Assembly: GCF_031180885.1 (NCBI RefSeq)
Contig: NZ_JAPSLK010000016.1
Span: 94,217 to 158,216, forward strand
Reading direction: 5' to 3'
DNA from: Saccharothrix sp.
GTDB lineage: Bacteria > Actinomycetota > Actinomycetes > Mycobacteriales > Pseudonocardiaceae
DNA: 64,000 nucleotides
Positions 7,755-17,468 of this stretch are shown in pieces; within the stretch, counting starts at the first letter, position 1; each line of letters opens with the position of its first letter. Position numbers and translations under genes: made by a program. Below the pieces are notes generated by a model. It was not told the origin of the DNA, did no database searches, and saw only the letters and a list, made by a program, of their open reading frames with translations.

Positions 7755-8221
7755 TCAGCGGCGGATCAGGCGGGTCAGCGTGTAGCGGCCCGGGCCGAGG
7801 ACCGCGATCAGCAGGAAGGACCAGCTGTAGAGCGCGGCCAGCTCGCCCATGTTGTGCAGCGGCAGCAGACCGGTCGGCTGGTGGACGACGAAGTAGGCGT
7901 AGGCCATCGCGCCGGACGCCAGCACGGCGGCGGGCCGCGCCGCCACGCCGACCAGCACCAGCACCGAGCAGACGAATTCGAGCACGCTGCCCCACCAGCC
8001 GGGGAATGACCCGAACGGCACGGCGGTCCCCTGCCCGTCGATGCCGCCGAGGAAGCCGAAGCCCTGGAGGCCGTGGCAGGCGAACAGGAACGACACCACG
8101 ACCCGGAAGGCACCGAGGACGAGGTCGTTGCGCTTGGTCGACGGGGCGGTCGGGCGGGCGGCGGCGGTCTCGGGGCGGTCGGGCGGGCGGCGGCGGTCTC
8201 GGGGCGGGTGGTGGTGGTCAT
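7755..8221 (-). pseudogene. DoxX family membrane protein, frameshifted near the start by a 29-bp tandem duplication
   Basis: The body encodes a DoxX-type protein of about 130 residues with four membrane segments (VVVSFLFACHGLQGFGFLGG, the segment around VCSVLVLVGVAARPAAVLA, and LYSWSFLLIAVLGPGRYTL). An excellent ribosome site (AAGGAG, eight bases) precedes ATG 8221, but that start is out of frame with the body. The cause is visible: 8143-8171 and 8172-8200 are a perfect 29-base tandem duplication. Removing one unit joins the start in frame to the body (TAAARPTAPSTKRNDLVLGA). With both copies present, only internal starts such as GTG 8099 could produce a truncated protein. It heads the doxX-YCII-sigma operon. 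Confidence 0.75.
8143..8200. repeat. Perfect 29-bp tandem duplication inside doxX
   Basis: Two identical adjacent copies, 8143-8171 and 8172-8200. Since 29 is not a multiple of three, the second copy shifts the frame. Loss of one copy by slippage would restore the full doxX frame from the ATG at 8221, so it could act as an on/off switch. Confidence 0.9.
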
Positions 8222-8401
8222 CTCTTCAACTCCTTCTCGGTGGTCTTGCCATGGCGACGAACGGCACCCCCGCCGGATCGACACGTCCGCCGAACTTTTT
8301 TGAGATTTTCTGTTTCCACAGGTCAGCGAGCTGTGGGGTGGTGGAGGGGAGAGGAGGACGCGGAGAGGAGGAGGGGGCGAGGGGGCGGGCCGTGGCGCGG
8401 C

Positions 8402-8482
8402 GGGCAGGGCGGGCCGGGCGGCGGTGCGGTGGGTAAGGCGGCGGTGCGGTGGGCAGGGCGGGCCGGGCGGCGGTGCGGTGGG
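8402..8482. repeat. G-rich direct repeat in the gap 8222-8616
   Basis: A 32-base unit at 8402-8433 recurs exactly at 8451-8482, and a 17-base core (GGCGGCGGTGCGGTGGG) appears a third time between them. The flanks (8341-8400) are purine-rich runs of G and A. Many GGG tracts on one strand suggest G-quadruplex potential. No gene is supported in this 395-base gap between doxX and the first LLM gene. Confidence 0.7.
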
Positions 8483-8616
8483 CCGGGGTGGCGGAGTGGT
8501 AGTGGGTGGTGGTTATTCCCGGGCCCGGTGCGATCTCACTAAGAGCCGGGGCGTCGCGGAGGGTCGTCGGCGGCACAGAATCCGGTGGGATCGAAGTGGA
8601 AGGGGCGCTGGGAACG

Positions 8617-9449
8617 ATGGGAACCGGACTGCACCTCGCCGTCGCGCTCGACGGGAACGGTTGGCACCCCCCGTACCCGACGGCGGTGCCCGTTTCACCC
8701 CTCACCACTGGGTGGACCTGGTCCGCGAAGCCGAACACGGACTGCTCGACTTCGTGACCTTCGAGGACGACCTCGGCCCGGTCGGCCGGCTGGACGCCGT
8801 GCTCGTCGCCGCCCGAGTCGCGCCCCTGACCTCGCGGATCGGCCTGGTGCCGACCATCATCGCGGCGCACACCGAGCCGTTCCACCTCTCCAAGGCGATC
8901 GCGACCCTGGACTACGTCGCCACCGGCCGGTTCATCGACCGGGACAAGCTGCACCACATCGACTTCGTCGGCGAACGGTTCAGCGTCAAAGGACCCTCGA
9001 TCACCCCGCGCCCGCCGCAGGACCAGCCGCCGGTCGCGGTCCTGTCGCACGGCCCCGCGGTGCACGCCCTCGCGCGCCGGTCCGCAGACATCGTCTTCAC
9101 CACCCCGCACAGCGCCGCCGAGGTGCGGTCGATCGGGGCGGAGGTGGAGGGTGTACTTCAGTTCGCAGACGTTCTCGTAGATTTCGGGCCCGGAAATACG
9201 CCGGCGTCCGACGCCTTCACATACAGGGGTGGCCCCGCCGGGCTGGTCGAGCTGCTCCTGGACTGGCACGCGGCGGGGGCGTTCGGGTTCCGCCTGCGGC
9301 CCGCCGCACTGCCCGAAGACCTGCGGGTGATCACGCGTGAGGTGGTGCCCCTGCTGCAGGAACGCGGGGTTTTCCGGACCGGGTACACCGCCTCCACCCT
9401 GCGCGGCCACCTGGGGCTGCCCCGTCCCGCCAACCGCTGCGCCGCCTGA
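8617..9449 (+). pseudogene. LLM-class FMN-dependent monooxygenase 1, frameshifted and internally deleted
   Basis: This is a decayed NtaA/SnaA/DszA-type LLM flavin monooxygenase. It starts MGTGLHLAVALDGNGWHP at 8617. The frame changes at a run of six C (8667-8672), and the body continues ARFTPHHWVDLVREAEHG and DFVTFEDD. Full-length members are about 370-390 residues and read LDYVATGR, a mid region, then (V)ATGRFIDRDKLHHIDF. Here the two ATGR sites are fused directly, so about 60 residues are missing, as if deleted between short direct repeats. The C-terminus (GFRLRPAALPEDL, LRGHLGLPRPANR) is intact. It was followed nine bases later by a related gene. Confidence 0.7.
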
Positions 9450-9457
9450 GGAGCGAG

Positions 9458-10788
9458 ATGAAGCAGATCCACCTCGCCGCGCACTTCCCCGGCGTCAACA
9501 ACACCACCGTCTGGAGCGATCCCCGCGCGGGCAGCCACATCGAGTTCGAGTCGTTCGTCCACTTCGCGCGGACCGCCGAGCGGGCCAGGTTCGACTTCTT
9601 GTTCCTGGCCGAGGGGTTGCGGTTGCGCGAGCAGAACGGGCTGATCTACGACCTGGACGTGGTGGGCCGGCCGGACACGTTCACCGTGCTGGCCGGGCTC
9701 GCGGCGGTGACCACGCACCTGGGCCTGACGGGCACGATCAACTCCACCTTCAACGAACCCTTCGAGGTGGCCCGGCAGTTCGTGTCGCTGGACCACCTGT
9801 CCGGCGGCCGGGCGGCGTGGAACGTGGTGACCTCGTGGGACGCGTTCACCGGGGAGAACTTCCGGCGCGGCGGGTTCCTGCCCGAGGACCAGCGCTACGA
9901 ACGGGCGCGGCGGTTCCTCGACGCGGCGACGACGTTGTTCGACTCGTGGCGGGACGGCGGGGAGTTCTCCCACCGGGACGAGCACTTCGACATCGCCGGG
10001 CGGTTCGACCTGCCCCGGTCGCCGCAGGGTCGGCCGGTGATCCTCCAGGCGGGGGGACTCGGAGGAAGGGCGGGAGTTCGCCGCGGCCAAGGCGGACGCG
10101 ATCTTCAGCCGGCGCGCGACCCTGGAGGCGGGGCAGGCGTTCTACGCCGACGTCAAGCGGCGGCTCGCGAAGTGCGGGCGGACGCCGGACCAGCTCAAGG
10201 TGCTGCCCGCGGCCACCTTCGTGCTGGGGACACCGACGCCCAGGCGCAGGAGCTGGCGCACGAGGTGCGGCGGCAGCAGGTCAGCGGGCAGACCGCGATC
10301 AAGTTCCTGGAGCAGGTGTGGAACCGGGACCTGTCGGCGTACGACCCGGACGGGCGTTGCCCGACGTCGACCCGGTGGTCGGCCGGCAGACCACCGCGCC
10401 CGGTCGGGCCGGCGTGCGGCAGCACCGCGATCCCGTCGCCACCGTGCGGGAGTGGCGGGAGTTGGCGGCGGTGAAGAAGCTGTCGATCCGTGAGCTGGTC
10501 GTCGAGAAGACGGCGCGGCAGACGTTCATCGGGTCGGCGGCCTCGGTGGCGTCGCAAATCGACGACTTGGTCCAGGCGGACGCCAGTGACGGGTTCATCC
10601 TGGTGCCGCACGTGACGCCCGGCGGTTTCGACGAGTTCGCCGACGCGGTGGTGCCGTTGTTGCAGGAGCGCGGGGTGTTCCGGGCGGACTACACCGGGCC
10701 GACCCTGCGCGAGCACCTGCTGACCCGACCGGCGAAGGCGCGGGTCAGGCGCCCGGGACCGGCAGGGGAGCGGGTTCGGCGGCGCTGA
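9458..10788 (+). pseudogene. LLM-class FMN-dependent monooxygenase 2 (NtaA/SnaA/DszA type), three frameshifts
   Basis: The N-terminal 195 codons are convincing: MKQIHLAAHFPGVNNTTVWS, LSGGRAAWNVVTSWDAF and a QGRPVILQAG nucleotide-binding segment. At 10051-10056 (six G where five fit) the frame shifts to EEGREFAAAKADAIFSRRA. Near 10228 it shifts back to TDAQAQELAHEVRRQQVSGQ. Near 10352 it shifts again to LPDVDPVVGRQTTAPGRAGV, continuing VREWRELAAVKKLSIRELVV to the C-terminus. All pieces together cover a full-length protein of about 440 residues. The first shift is in a homopolymer, so sequencing error must be excluded. The end overlaps the ROK regulator gene. Confidence 0.75.
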
Positions 10789-12016
10789 GGTTCTCGGGGA
10801 GTTTCAGGCCTTCGGTCAGGGGCACCAGCTCGGACTGGAGGACCAGGGCAGCGGCGCCGATGGCCGACGCGGTGGCCGCGTGCCGGGAGAGGCGGACGTC
10901 CACCGGGTGGGCGGCGCGGGAGAAGAAAGCGCGTTCCAGCTCTTCGCGGACGATCGGGAGGTACACCGAGCCGGCGATGGCGAAGCTCGGGCCGGTCAGG
11001 ACCAGGACCTCCAGGTCCATGACGTTGGCCAGGCTGCGGGCCGCCGCCGCGATGTAGCGGGCCGAGCGCTCCAGGATCGCCAGGGCCGAGGGATCTCCCC
11101 GTCTGGCCGCACGGCTCACCGCGGCGAAGTCGGCGGAAACCGAGCGGGACCGGCCGGTCAGGCCGGCGGCTCGGGACAGGGCCGTGTCGGCGCGGGCCGC
11201 CGCGACCACCGCCGCGGGGCCTGCCAGCACCTCCACGCAGCCGCGCGCGCCACACCAGCAGTCGGGACCGTTGGCGTCCACGCAGGTGTGGCCGATCTCG
11301 CCGGCGTTGCCGCTGGCTCCCCGGTAGGTGATGCCGTTGATGACCAGGCCCGCGCCGATGCCGGTGCCCATGTAGAGGGCCGCGGACAGGGCCGTCCCGC
11401 CGATGCCGCCCGACCAGTGCTCGCCCAGCGCGGCGGCGGTGGCGTCGTTGTCCAGGACGACGGGGAGGCCGGTGGCGCGCTCCAGCGCCTGGGCGAGGGG
11501 GTAGTCCTCCCACTTGCGCATGGCAGGCGGGGTGAGGCCCATCCCGGTGGTCGGGCTGAGCGGGCCGGGGGACACCAGACCGACGCCGAGGACCCGCTCC
11601 CGCTCCACACCCACACCCTCGATCAGCGCGGTGACCTCGGCGGACATCCGGTCGACGACGGTGGCGGGCTCGGCCGCGCCCGCGCCGGCGCGCGAGATGC
11701 GGGCCACGACCGCGCCACCGAGGTTGGTCAGGACGTAGGTGATGCCGGCGTGGTCGAGGTGCACGCCCACCGCGTACCGGGAGGCGTGGTTGAGCTGGAG
11801 CAGCACGCGGCGCTTGCCGCCGGTCGACTCGGCGCGGCCGGTCTCCACGACCAGGCCCTCGTCGATGAGCCGGCGCACGACGGTGGAGATGGTCGCGCCG
11901 GTGAAGCCGGTCGCGTTGATCAGGCCGACGCGGCTGATGGTGCCCGCCGCCCGGATGACGTCCAGCACGGCCGCCTTGCTGGACGCGTGCTGGGTCGCCC
12001 GTGCCGGTCCGCTCAT
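10745..12016 (-). CDS. ROK family transcriptional regulator (NagC/XylR type)
   Basis: A 423-residue ROK regulator. The N-terminal winged HTH includes SKAAVLDVIRAAGTISRVGL and FTGATISTVVRRLIDEGLVV. The C-terminal ROK domain has GTGIGAGLVINGITYRGASG, GNAGEIGHT and the zinc motif CWCGARGC. Such proteins repress sugar-uptake genes until a sugar or sugar phosphate binds. It is divergent from the ABC importer operon at 12171, and the 155-base gap between them contains candidate promoter and operator elements. It is therefore the likely local repressor of the oligosaccharide locus. The start is ATG 12016 with a G-rich site just upstream. Confidence 0.9.
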   Translation of the reverse strand: MSGPARATQHASSKAAVLDVIRAAGTISRVGLINATGFTGATISTVVRRLIDEGLVVETGRAESTGGKRRVLLQLNHASRYAVGVHLDHAGITYVLTNLGGAVVARISRAGAGAAEPATVVDRMSAEVTALIEGVGVERERVLGVGLVSPGPLSPTTGMGLTPPAMRKWEDYPLAQALERATGLPVVLDNDATAAALGEHWSGGIGGTALSAALYMGTGIGAGLVINGITYRGASGNAGEIGHTCVDANGPDCWCGARGCVEVLAGPAAVVAAARADTALSRAAGLTGRSRSVSADFAAVSRAARRGDPSALAILERSARYIAAAARSLANVMDLEVLVLTGPSFAIAGSVYLPIVREELERAFFSRAAHPVDVRLSRHAATASAIGAAALVLQSELVPLTEGLKLPENLSAAEPAPLPVPGA

Positions 12017-12102
12017 CGATCCCCCGCAAGTGCGCCGACGCGCGTCTTAGTTCGTTCGTCGGTCGAAGCGTAGCAACTTGGCCGCCAGATGACTGGGAGG
12101 TG

Positions 12103-12131
12103 TTGACTTCGTTTCTTCGTTGACTTAACAA
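12103..12131 (+). promoter_or_regulatory. Promoter of the oligosaccharide ABC importer operon
   Basis: TTGACT at 12103-12108 and TAACAA at 12126-12131 are 17 bases apart, giving a leader of about 33 bases. GTTGACTT occurs twice here, 17 bases apart (12102-12109 and 12119-12126). The 13-mer CTTCGTTGACTTA at 12115-12127 recurs in the beta-mannosidase promoter near 19638, so it may be a shared operator for the ROK regulator. A TTAG-TTCG-TTCG segment near 12050 on the regulator side resembles ROK half-sites but is only suggestive. Confidence 0.45.
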
Positions 12132-12170
12132 TCTGCCTCAACGCGGGACCGGCCACGAGAGGAATCGACG

Positions 12171-13844
12171 ATGTTCCTGAAGGCGAAGCGTTCACGGGCG
12201 GTGGCGGCGGGGGTGGCCGCGCTGGCCATGCTGGCCACGGCGTGCGGCGGGTCGGGCACGTCGGCCGGCGGGGACGGCACGCTGGTCGTCTACACCGGGC
12301 AGTCCGGCGACTGGCAGCTCAACTTCAACCCGTTCTCCCCGACCGCCCTGGAAGGCCCGGGGACGATCTTCGAGCCGCTGTTCTTCTTCAACAACATCCG
12401 CGACGTCGAGCCGCGCCCGCGCCTGGGCAAGACCTTCAAGTGGAACGCCGACGGCACCCAGCTCGACGTCGAGCTGCGCGACGACGCCAAGTGGACCGAC
12501 GGCCAGAAGTTCACCGCCGACGACGTCGTCTTCACCCTCGACATGATCACCAAGAACGCCGCGATGAACGGCACCGGCTACAAGGGCACCGCGACCGCCG
12601 TCGACCCGACGCACGTGTCGATCAAGTTCACCGAGCCGTCCTTCATGGAGGGCCCGCAGATCCTCGGCCGGATCTGGATGGTGCCCAAGCACAAGTGGTC
12701 GAGCCTGGCCACCCCCGCCACGGACGTGGTGCGCGAACCGGTCGGCACCGGGCCGTTCCAGCTCGACGAGTTCAAGCCGCAGGCGTTCACGCTCAAGGCC
12801 AACGCCTCCTACTACGCGGGCGAGCCGGCCCTGAAGAAGGTCCGCTACCTGGCGCTGTCGGGCAACCAGTCCGGTGAGGCCGCGCTCAAGGCCGGCCAGA
12901 TCGACTGGCAGACCGGGCCGGTGCCGGACATCAAGAACGTCGAGAAGAACTACCCCGGCTACAAGGCCATCACCATCCCGATGAACCAGACGGCCCTGTT
13001 CACCTGCTCGAACGCCGCTCTCGGCTGCGTGGGCCCGCAGACCGACGTGGCCGTCCGCAAGGCCATCTACTACGGCATCAACCGCACCCAGATCAACCAG
13101 CTCGCCTTCGAGAACACCTCCAGCGAGATCTCGCCCGGCGCCGCCCTGCTGGAGCGCGACCGCGACCAGGTGTCCAGCAAGCTCAAGGAGCGCACCGCGC
13201 CGATGCAGCCCGACGAGGCCAAGGCCACGGCGCTGCTGGAAGGCGCGGGCTACACCAAGGGCGCGGACGGCATCTACCAGAAGGACGGCAAGCCGCTCGC
13301 GCTGACGCTCAAGGTCGTCGCCGGCTGGACCGACTACATCACCGCCGTCGACACGATGAGCCAGCAGCTGCAGAAGATCGGCATCAAGATCACGCCGCAG
13401 CAGGTGTCCTGGAACGAGTGGTCCGACGCGCGCGGCCGAGGCCAGTACGAACTGCTGATCGACGCCCTGCACCAGGGTCCCGCGCCCGACCCGTTCTACA
13501 ACGCCTCCTACTTCTTCAGCACCGCCACCACGGCCAGGGTCGGCGAGATCGCCAACCCCAACTTCGCCCGCGTCAGCGACCCGGCCATCGACACCGCGCT
13601 GGCGGCGCTCAAGGGCATCGACCCGAAGGACGACGCCAAGCGGCAGCCGCACTTCGACACCATCCAGACCCGCATCGAGGAGCTGATCCCCTACGTCCCC
13701 GTCCTCACCGGCGGCACCACCAGCGAGTACAACGCCAAGAAGTTCACCGGCTGGCCCACCAAGGAGGACCTGTACTCGTTCCCGGCCGTCTGGGCGCGCC
13801 CGGAGCACTCCGAGATCTTCCTGAAGCTCAAGCCGGCGAGCTGA
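12171..13844 (+). CDS. Family 5 extracellular solute-binding lipoprotein (oligosaccharide/peptide type)
   Basis: A 557-residue SBP_bac_5 lipoprotein. The lipobox LATAC puts the lipidated cysteine at residue 25. Typical family 5 segments follow: WTDGQKFTADDVVFTLDMI, VGTGPFQLDEFKPQAFTLKA and VRKAIYYGINRTQINQLAFE. The family is named for dipeptides and oligopeptides, but members in Thermotoga and relatives bind beta-mannobiose or cello-oligosaccharides. The glycosidases around it point to a manno- or galacto-oligosaccharide ligand here, by inference. AGAGGA precedes ATG 12171 by seven bases. It is the first gene of a four-gene importer operon; only two bases separate it from the permease. Confidence 0.9.
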   Translation: MFLKAKRSRAVAAGVAALAMLATACGGSGTSAGGDGTLVVYTGQSGDWQLNFNPFSPTALEGPGTIFEPLFFFNNIRDVEPRPRLGKTFKWNADGTQLDVELRDDAKWTDGQKFTADDVVFTLDMITKNAAMNGTGYKGTATAVDPTHVSIKFTEPSFMEGPQILGRIWMVPKHKWSSLATPATDVVREPVGTGPFQLDEFKPQAFTLKANASYYAGEPALKKVRYLALSGNQSGEAALKAGQIDWQTGPVPDIKNVEKNYPGYKAITIPMNQTALFTCSNAALGCVGPQTDVAVRKAIYYGINRTQINQLAFENTSSEISPGAALLERDRDQVSSKLKERTAPMQPDEAKATALLEGAGYTKGADGIYQKDGKPLALTLKVVAGWTDYITAVDTMSQQLQKIGIKITPQQVSWNEWSDARGRGQYELLIDALHQGPAPDPFYNASYFFSTATTARVGEIANPNFARVSDPAIDTALAALKGIDPKDDAKRQPHFDTIQTRIEELIPYVPVLTGGTTSEYNAKKFTGWPTKEDLYSFPAVWARPEHSEIFLKLKPAS

Positions 13845-13846
13845 CG

Positions 13847-14836
13847 ATGCGGTACTACGCCCGCAAGCTCGCGTTCTACCTGGTCGCCTTCTGGGCCGCG
13901 CTGACGCTGAACTTCTTCATCCCGAGGCTCATGCCGGGCAACCCGGTGGACATCCTCATGGCCAAGCTCGCCCAGCGCGGCGGCACCGTGGACCCGGCGG
14001 CCCGCCGGGCGTACGAGCTGCTGCTCGGCTCCGGGACGGACGAGTCGCTGCTCTCGCAGTACTTCTCCTACCTGGGCAACATGTTCCGCGGCGACCTCGG
14101 CGTGTCGGTCAGCTCGTTCCCGACACCGGTGTCGGACATCATCGCGGAAGCGCTGCCGTGGACGCTGGTGCTGGTCGGGATCGCGACGTTCCTGTCGTTC
14201 GCCCTCGGCGTCGTCCTGGGCACGCTGGTCGGCTGGCGGCGCGGCACCTGGCTGGACAGCCTGGTGCCCGCCACCACCGTCCTGGCGGCGGTGCCGTACT
14301 TCTGGCTGGCGCTGATCCTGGTGGCGCTGCTGGCGTCCGGCCTGGGGTGGTTCCCGCTGCTGGGCGGCTACGACGTGGTCCTGTCGCCGGGCTGGGACCT
14401 GGAGTTCATCGGGTCGGCCGTCTACCACGGGACGCTGCCCGCGCTGACGATCGTGCTGTCGTCGGTCGGCGGCTGGCTGTTGGGGATGCGCAACATGATG
14501 GTGTCCACCACGTCCGAGGACTACGTGCTCACCGCGCAGGCCAAGGGGTTGCGCGATTCCCGCATCATGATCCGGTACGCGGCGCGCAACGCCGTGCTGC
14601 CGTCCGTGGCGGGGTTCGCGATCTCGCTGGGTTTCGTGGTGGCCGGGTCGATCATCACCGAGCAGGTGTTCTCCTACCCCGGTATCGGCTCGAAGCTGCT
14701 GCAGGCGGTGCAGAACAACGACTACGCCCTGATGCAGGGCATCTTCCTGGTGATCACGGTCGCCGTGCTCGGCGCGAACCTCGTGGTCGACCTGCTGTAC
14801 GCCCTCATCGACCCGCGCACCCGCGTCAGCGGCTGA
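13847..14836 (+). CDS. ABC transporter permease (DppB/OppB type)
   Basis: A 329-residue inner-membrane permease with the N-terminal segment KLAFYLVAFWAALTLNFFIP, the NPV motif RLMPGNPVDILM, and six predicted membrane segments. The cytoplasmic EAA-like loop reads EDYVLTAQAKGLRDSRIMIR. It forms the translocation channel with the DppC-like half of the next gene. ATG 13847 is two bases after the upstream stop, so translation is probably coupled. Confidence 0.9.
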   Translation: MRYYARKLAFYLVAFWAALTLNFFIPRLMPGNPVDILMAKLAQRGGTVDPAARRAYELLLGSGTDESLLSQYFSYLGNMFRGDLGVSVSSFPTPVSDIIAEALPWTLVLVGIATFLSFALGVVLGTLVGWRRGTWLDSLVPATTVLAAVPYFWLALILVALLASGLGWFPLLGGYDVVLSPGWDLEFIGSAVYHGTLPALTIVLSSVGGWLLGMRNMMVSTTSEDYVLTAQAKGLRDSRIMIRYAARNAVLPSVAGFAISLGFVVAGSIITEQVFSYPGIGSKLLQAVQNNDYALMQGIFLVITVAVLGANLVVDLLYALIDPRTRVSG

Positions 14837-14850
14837 GCCAGGAGCGTGCC

Positions 14851-16619
14851 GTGACCAACCCCAGTGCTGTTCCCGCCGCCGCCCCGCGCGGGTGGCGCGC
14901 GATGCTGCCGCGCCGGTCGCCCAAGCTGCTCGTCGGCGTCGGCCTGATCGCCGTGATCGCCCTGTTCGGCGTGGTCGGGCCGCTGTTCGTGGGCGACCCG
15001 GCGACCATCCGCGACGTCGGCCTCACCCCGCCCGGCGGCGACTTCCCGCTGGGCACCACGTTGACCGGCCAGGACATCCTGGCCCAACTCGCCCACGCCA
15101 CCCGGGGCTCGCTGTACATCGGCCTGCTGGTCGGCGTGATGGCGACGTTCCTGTCCGCGTTGTTCGGCATCGTCGGCAGCTACGCCGGCGGGTACGTGGA
15201 CGAGGCGTTCTCCTTGTTCTCCAACGTGATGCTGGTGATCCCCGGCCTGCCGCTGGTGATCGTCATCTCCGCGTTCGTGCCCGCCGACCAGCGCGGGTCG
15301 TGGACCATCGCGGTGGTGCTGGCCATCACCGGCTGGGCCGCGTCGGCGCGGGTGCTGCGGGCGCAGACGTTGTCGTTGCGCAATCGCGACTACGTGGCGG
15401 CGGCGCGAGTGTCGGGGGAGCCCGCGTGGCGGGTGATCGGCGTGGAGATCCTGCCGAACCTGTTGCCGCTGCTGGCTTCCCAATTCGTGTTCTCGGTGGT
15501 GTACGCGATCCTGAGCGAGGCCGGGCTGTCGTTCCTCGGGCTGGGCGCGTCGAACTCGTCCACGCTGGGCACGATGCTGTACTACGCGCAGAACGGGTTC
15601 GCGCTGCAACGCGACGCCTGGTGGTGGTTCGTGCCGCCGGGTCTGATCATCGCGTTGTTCGGGTGCGGCCTGGCGCTGGTGAACTTCAGCATCGACGAGA
15701 TCATCAACCCGAAGCTCCGCGACGTCCCCAAGCGCGGCAAGCAACAAAACCGAGCCCCACAACCAGCCGAACGCCCCGACGACGACGTGGTCCTGACCGT
15801 CGACGGCCTGTCCGTGGTGTACCAGGTCGGCACTCCCGTGCACGCGGTGAAGGACGTGTCGATCACCCTCCGACGAGGCGAGATCCTCGGCCTGGCGGGC
15901 GAATCGGGCTGCGGCAAGACAACCCTGGCCTACGCCGTGAACCGCCTCCACCGCCCACCCGCCGAGGTCACCACCGGCAAGGTCACCTTCCACGACCGCG
16001 ACGGCACCGACACGGACATCCTCGCCCTGAAACCGGCGGAACTGCGTGAATTCCGCTGGTCAAAGCTGTCGATGGTGTTCCAGGGCGCGATGAACGCCCT
16101 CAACCCGGTCATCACCGTGCAGGCGCAGCTGGAAGACGTCCTCACCACCCACCGCCCGGAGATGACGAAGGCACAGCGACGGGTGAGGTGCGAGGAGGTG
16201 CTGCGCTTGGTCGGCGTGGACGTCCGACGCCTGACGTCGTTCCCGCACGAACTGTCCGGCGGTATGCGCCAGCGCGTGATGATCGCGATGGCCCTGTTGC
16301 TGGACCCGCAGGTGATGATCATGGACGAGCCGACCACCGCGCTGGACGTGGTGGTGCAGCGGGGCATCCTGCGCGAGATCCTGCGGCTGCGCGACGAGAT
16401 CGGCTTCGCCGTCCTGTTCATCACCCACGACCTGCCGCTGCTGCTGGAACTCGCCGACCGCATCGCCGTGATGAAGGACGGCGAGGTCGTCGAGTACGCC
16501 ACGGCCGAGCAGGTCTACGCCGCGCCCGCGCACCCGTACACGCGCAAGCTGCTCGACTCGTTCCCCAGCCTGACCGGCGAGCGCGGCGCGTTCGTCCGCG
16601 AGACCTCCGGGAGTCCGCT

Positions 16620-16623
<4 letters not shown>
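14851..16623 (+). CDS. Fused ABC permease-ATPase (DppC-DppD type)
   Basis: One 590-residue protein joins two subunits that are normally separate. Residues 1-300 form a DppC-like permease (VGLIAVIALFGVVGPLFVG, the EAA loop RNRDYVAAARVSGEPAWRVI, and LSEAGLSFLGLGAS). A charged linker, KRGKQQNRAPQPAERPDDD, leads into a DppD-like ATPase with Walker A GESGCGKTT, signature LSGGMRQRV and Walker B VMIMDEPTTALD. The oligopeptide-type C-terminal HPYTRKLLDSFP segment is present. GTG 14851 has AGGAG seven bases upstream. It overlaps the next ATPase gene as GTGA, so both nucleotide-binding halves are made together. Confidence 0.92.

Positions 16624-17457
<834 letters not shown>

Positions 17458-17468
<11 letters not shown>

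Noticed and set aside
8222..8616. Small ORFs in the G-rich gap
   Set aside because: Low-complexity Gly/Arg translations without ribosome sites or domains.
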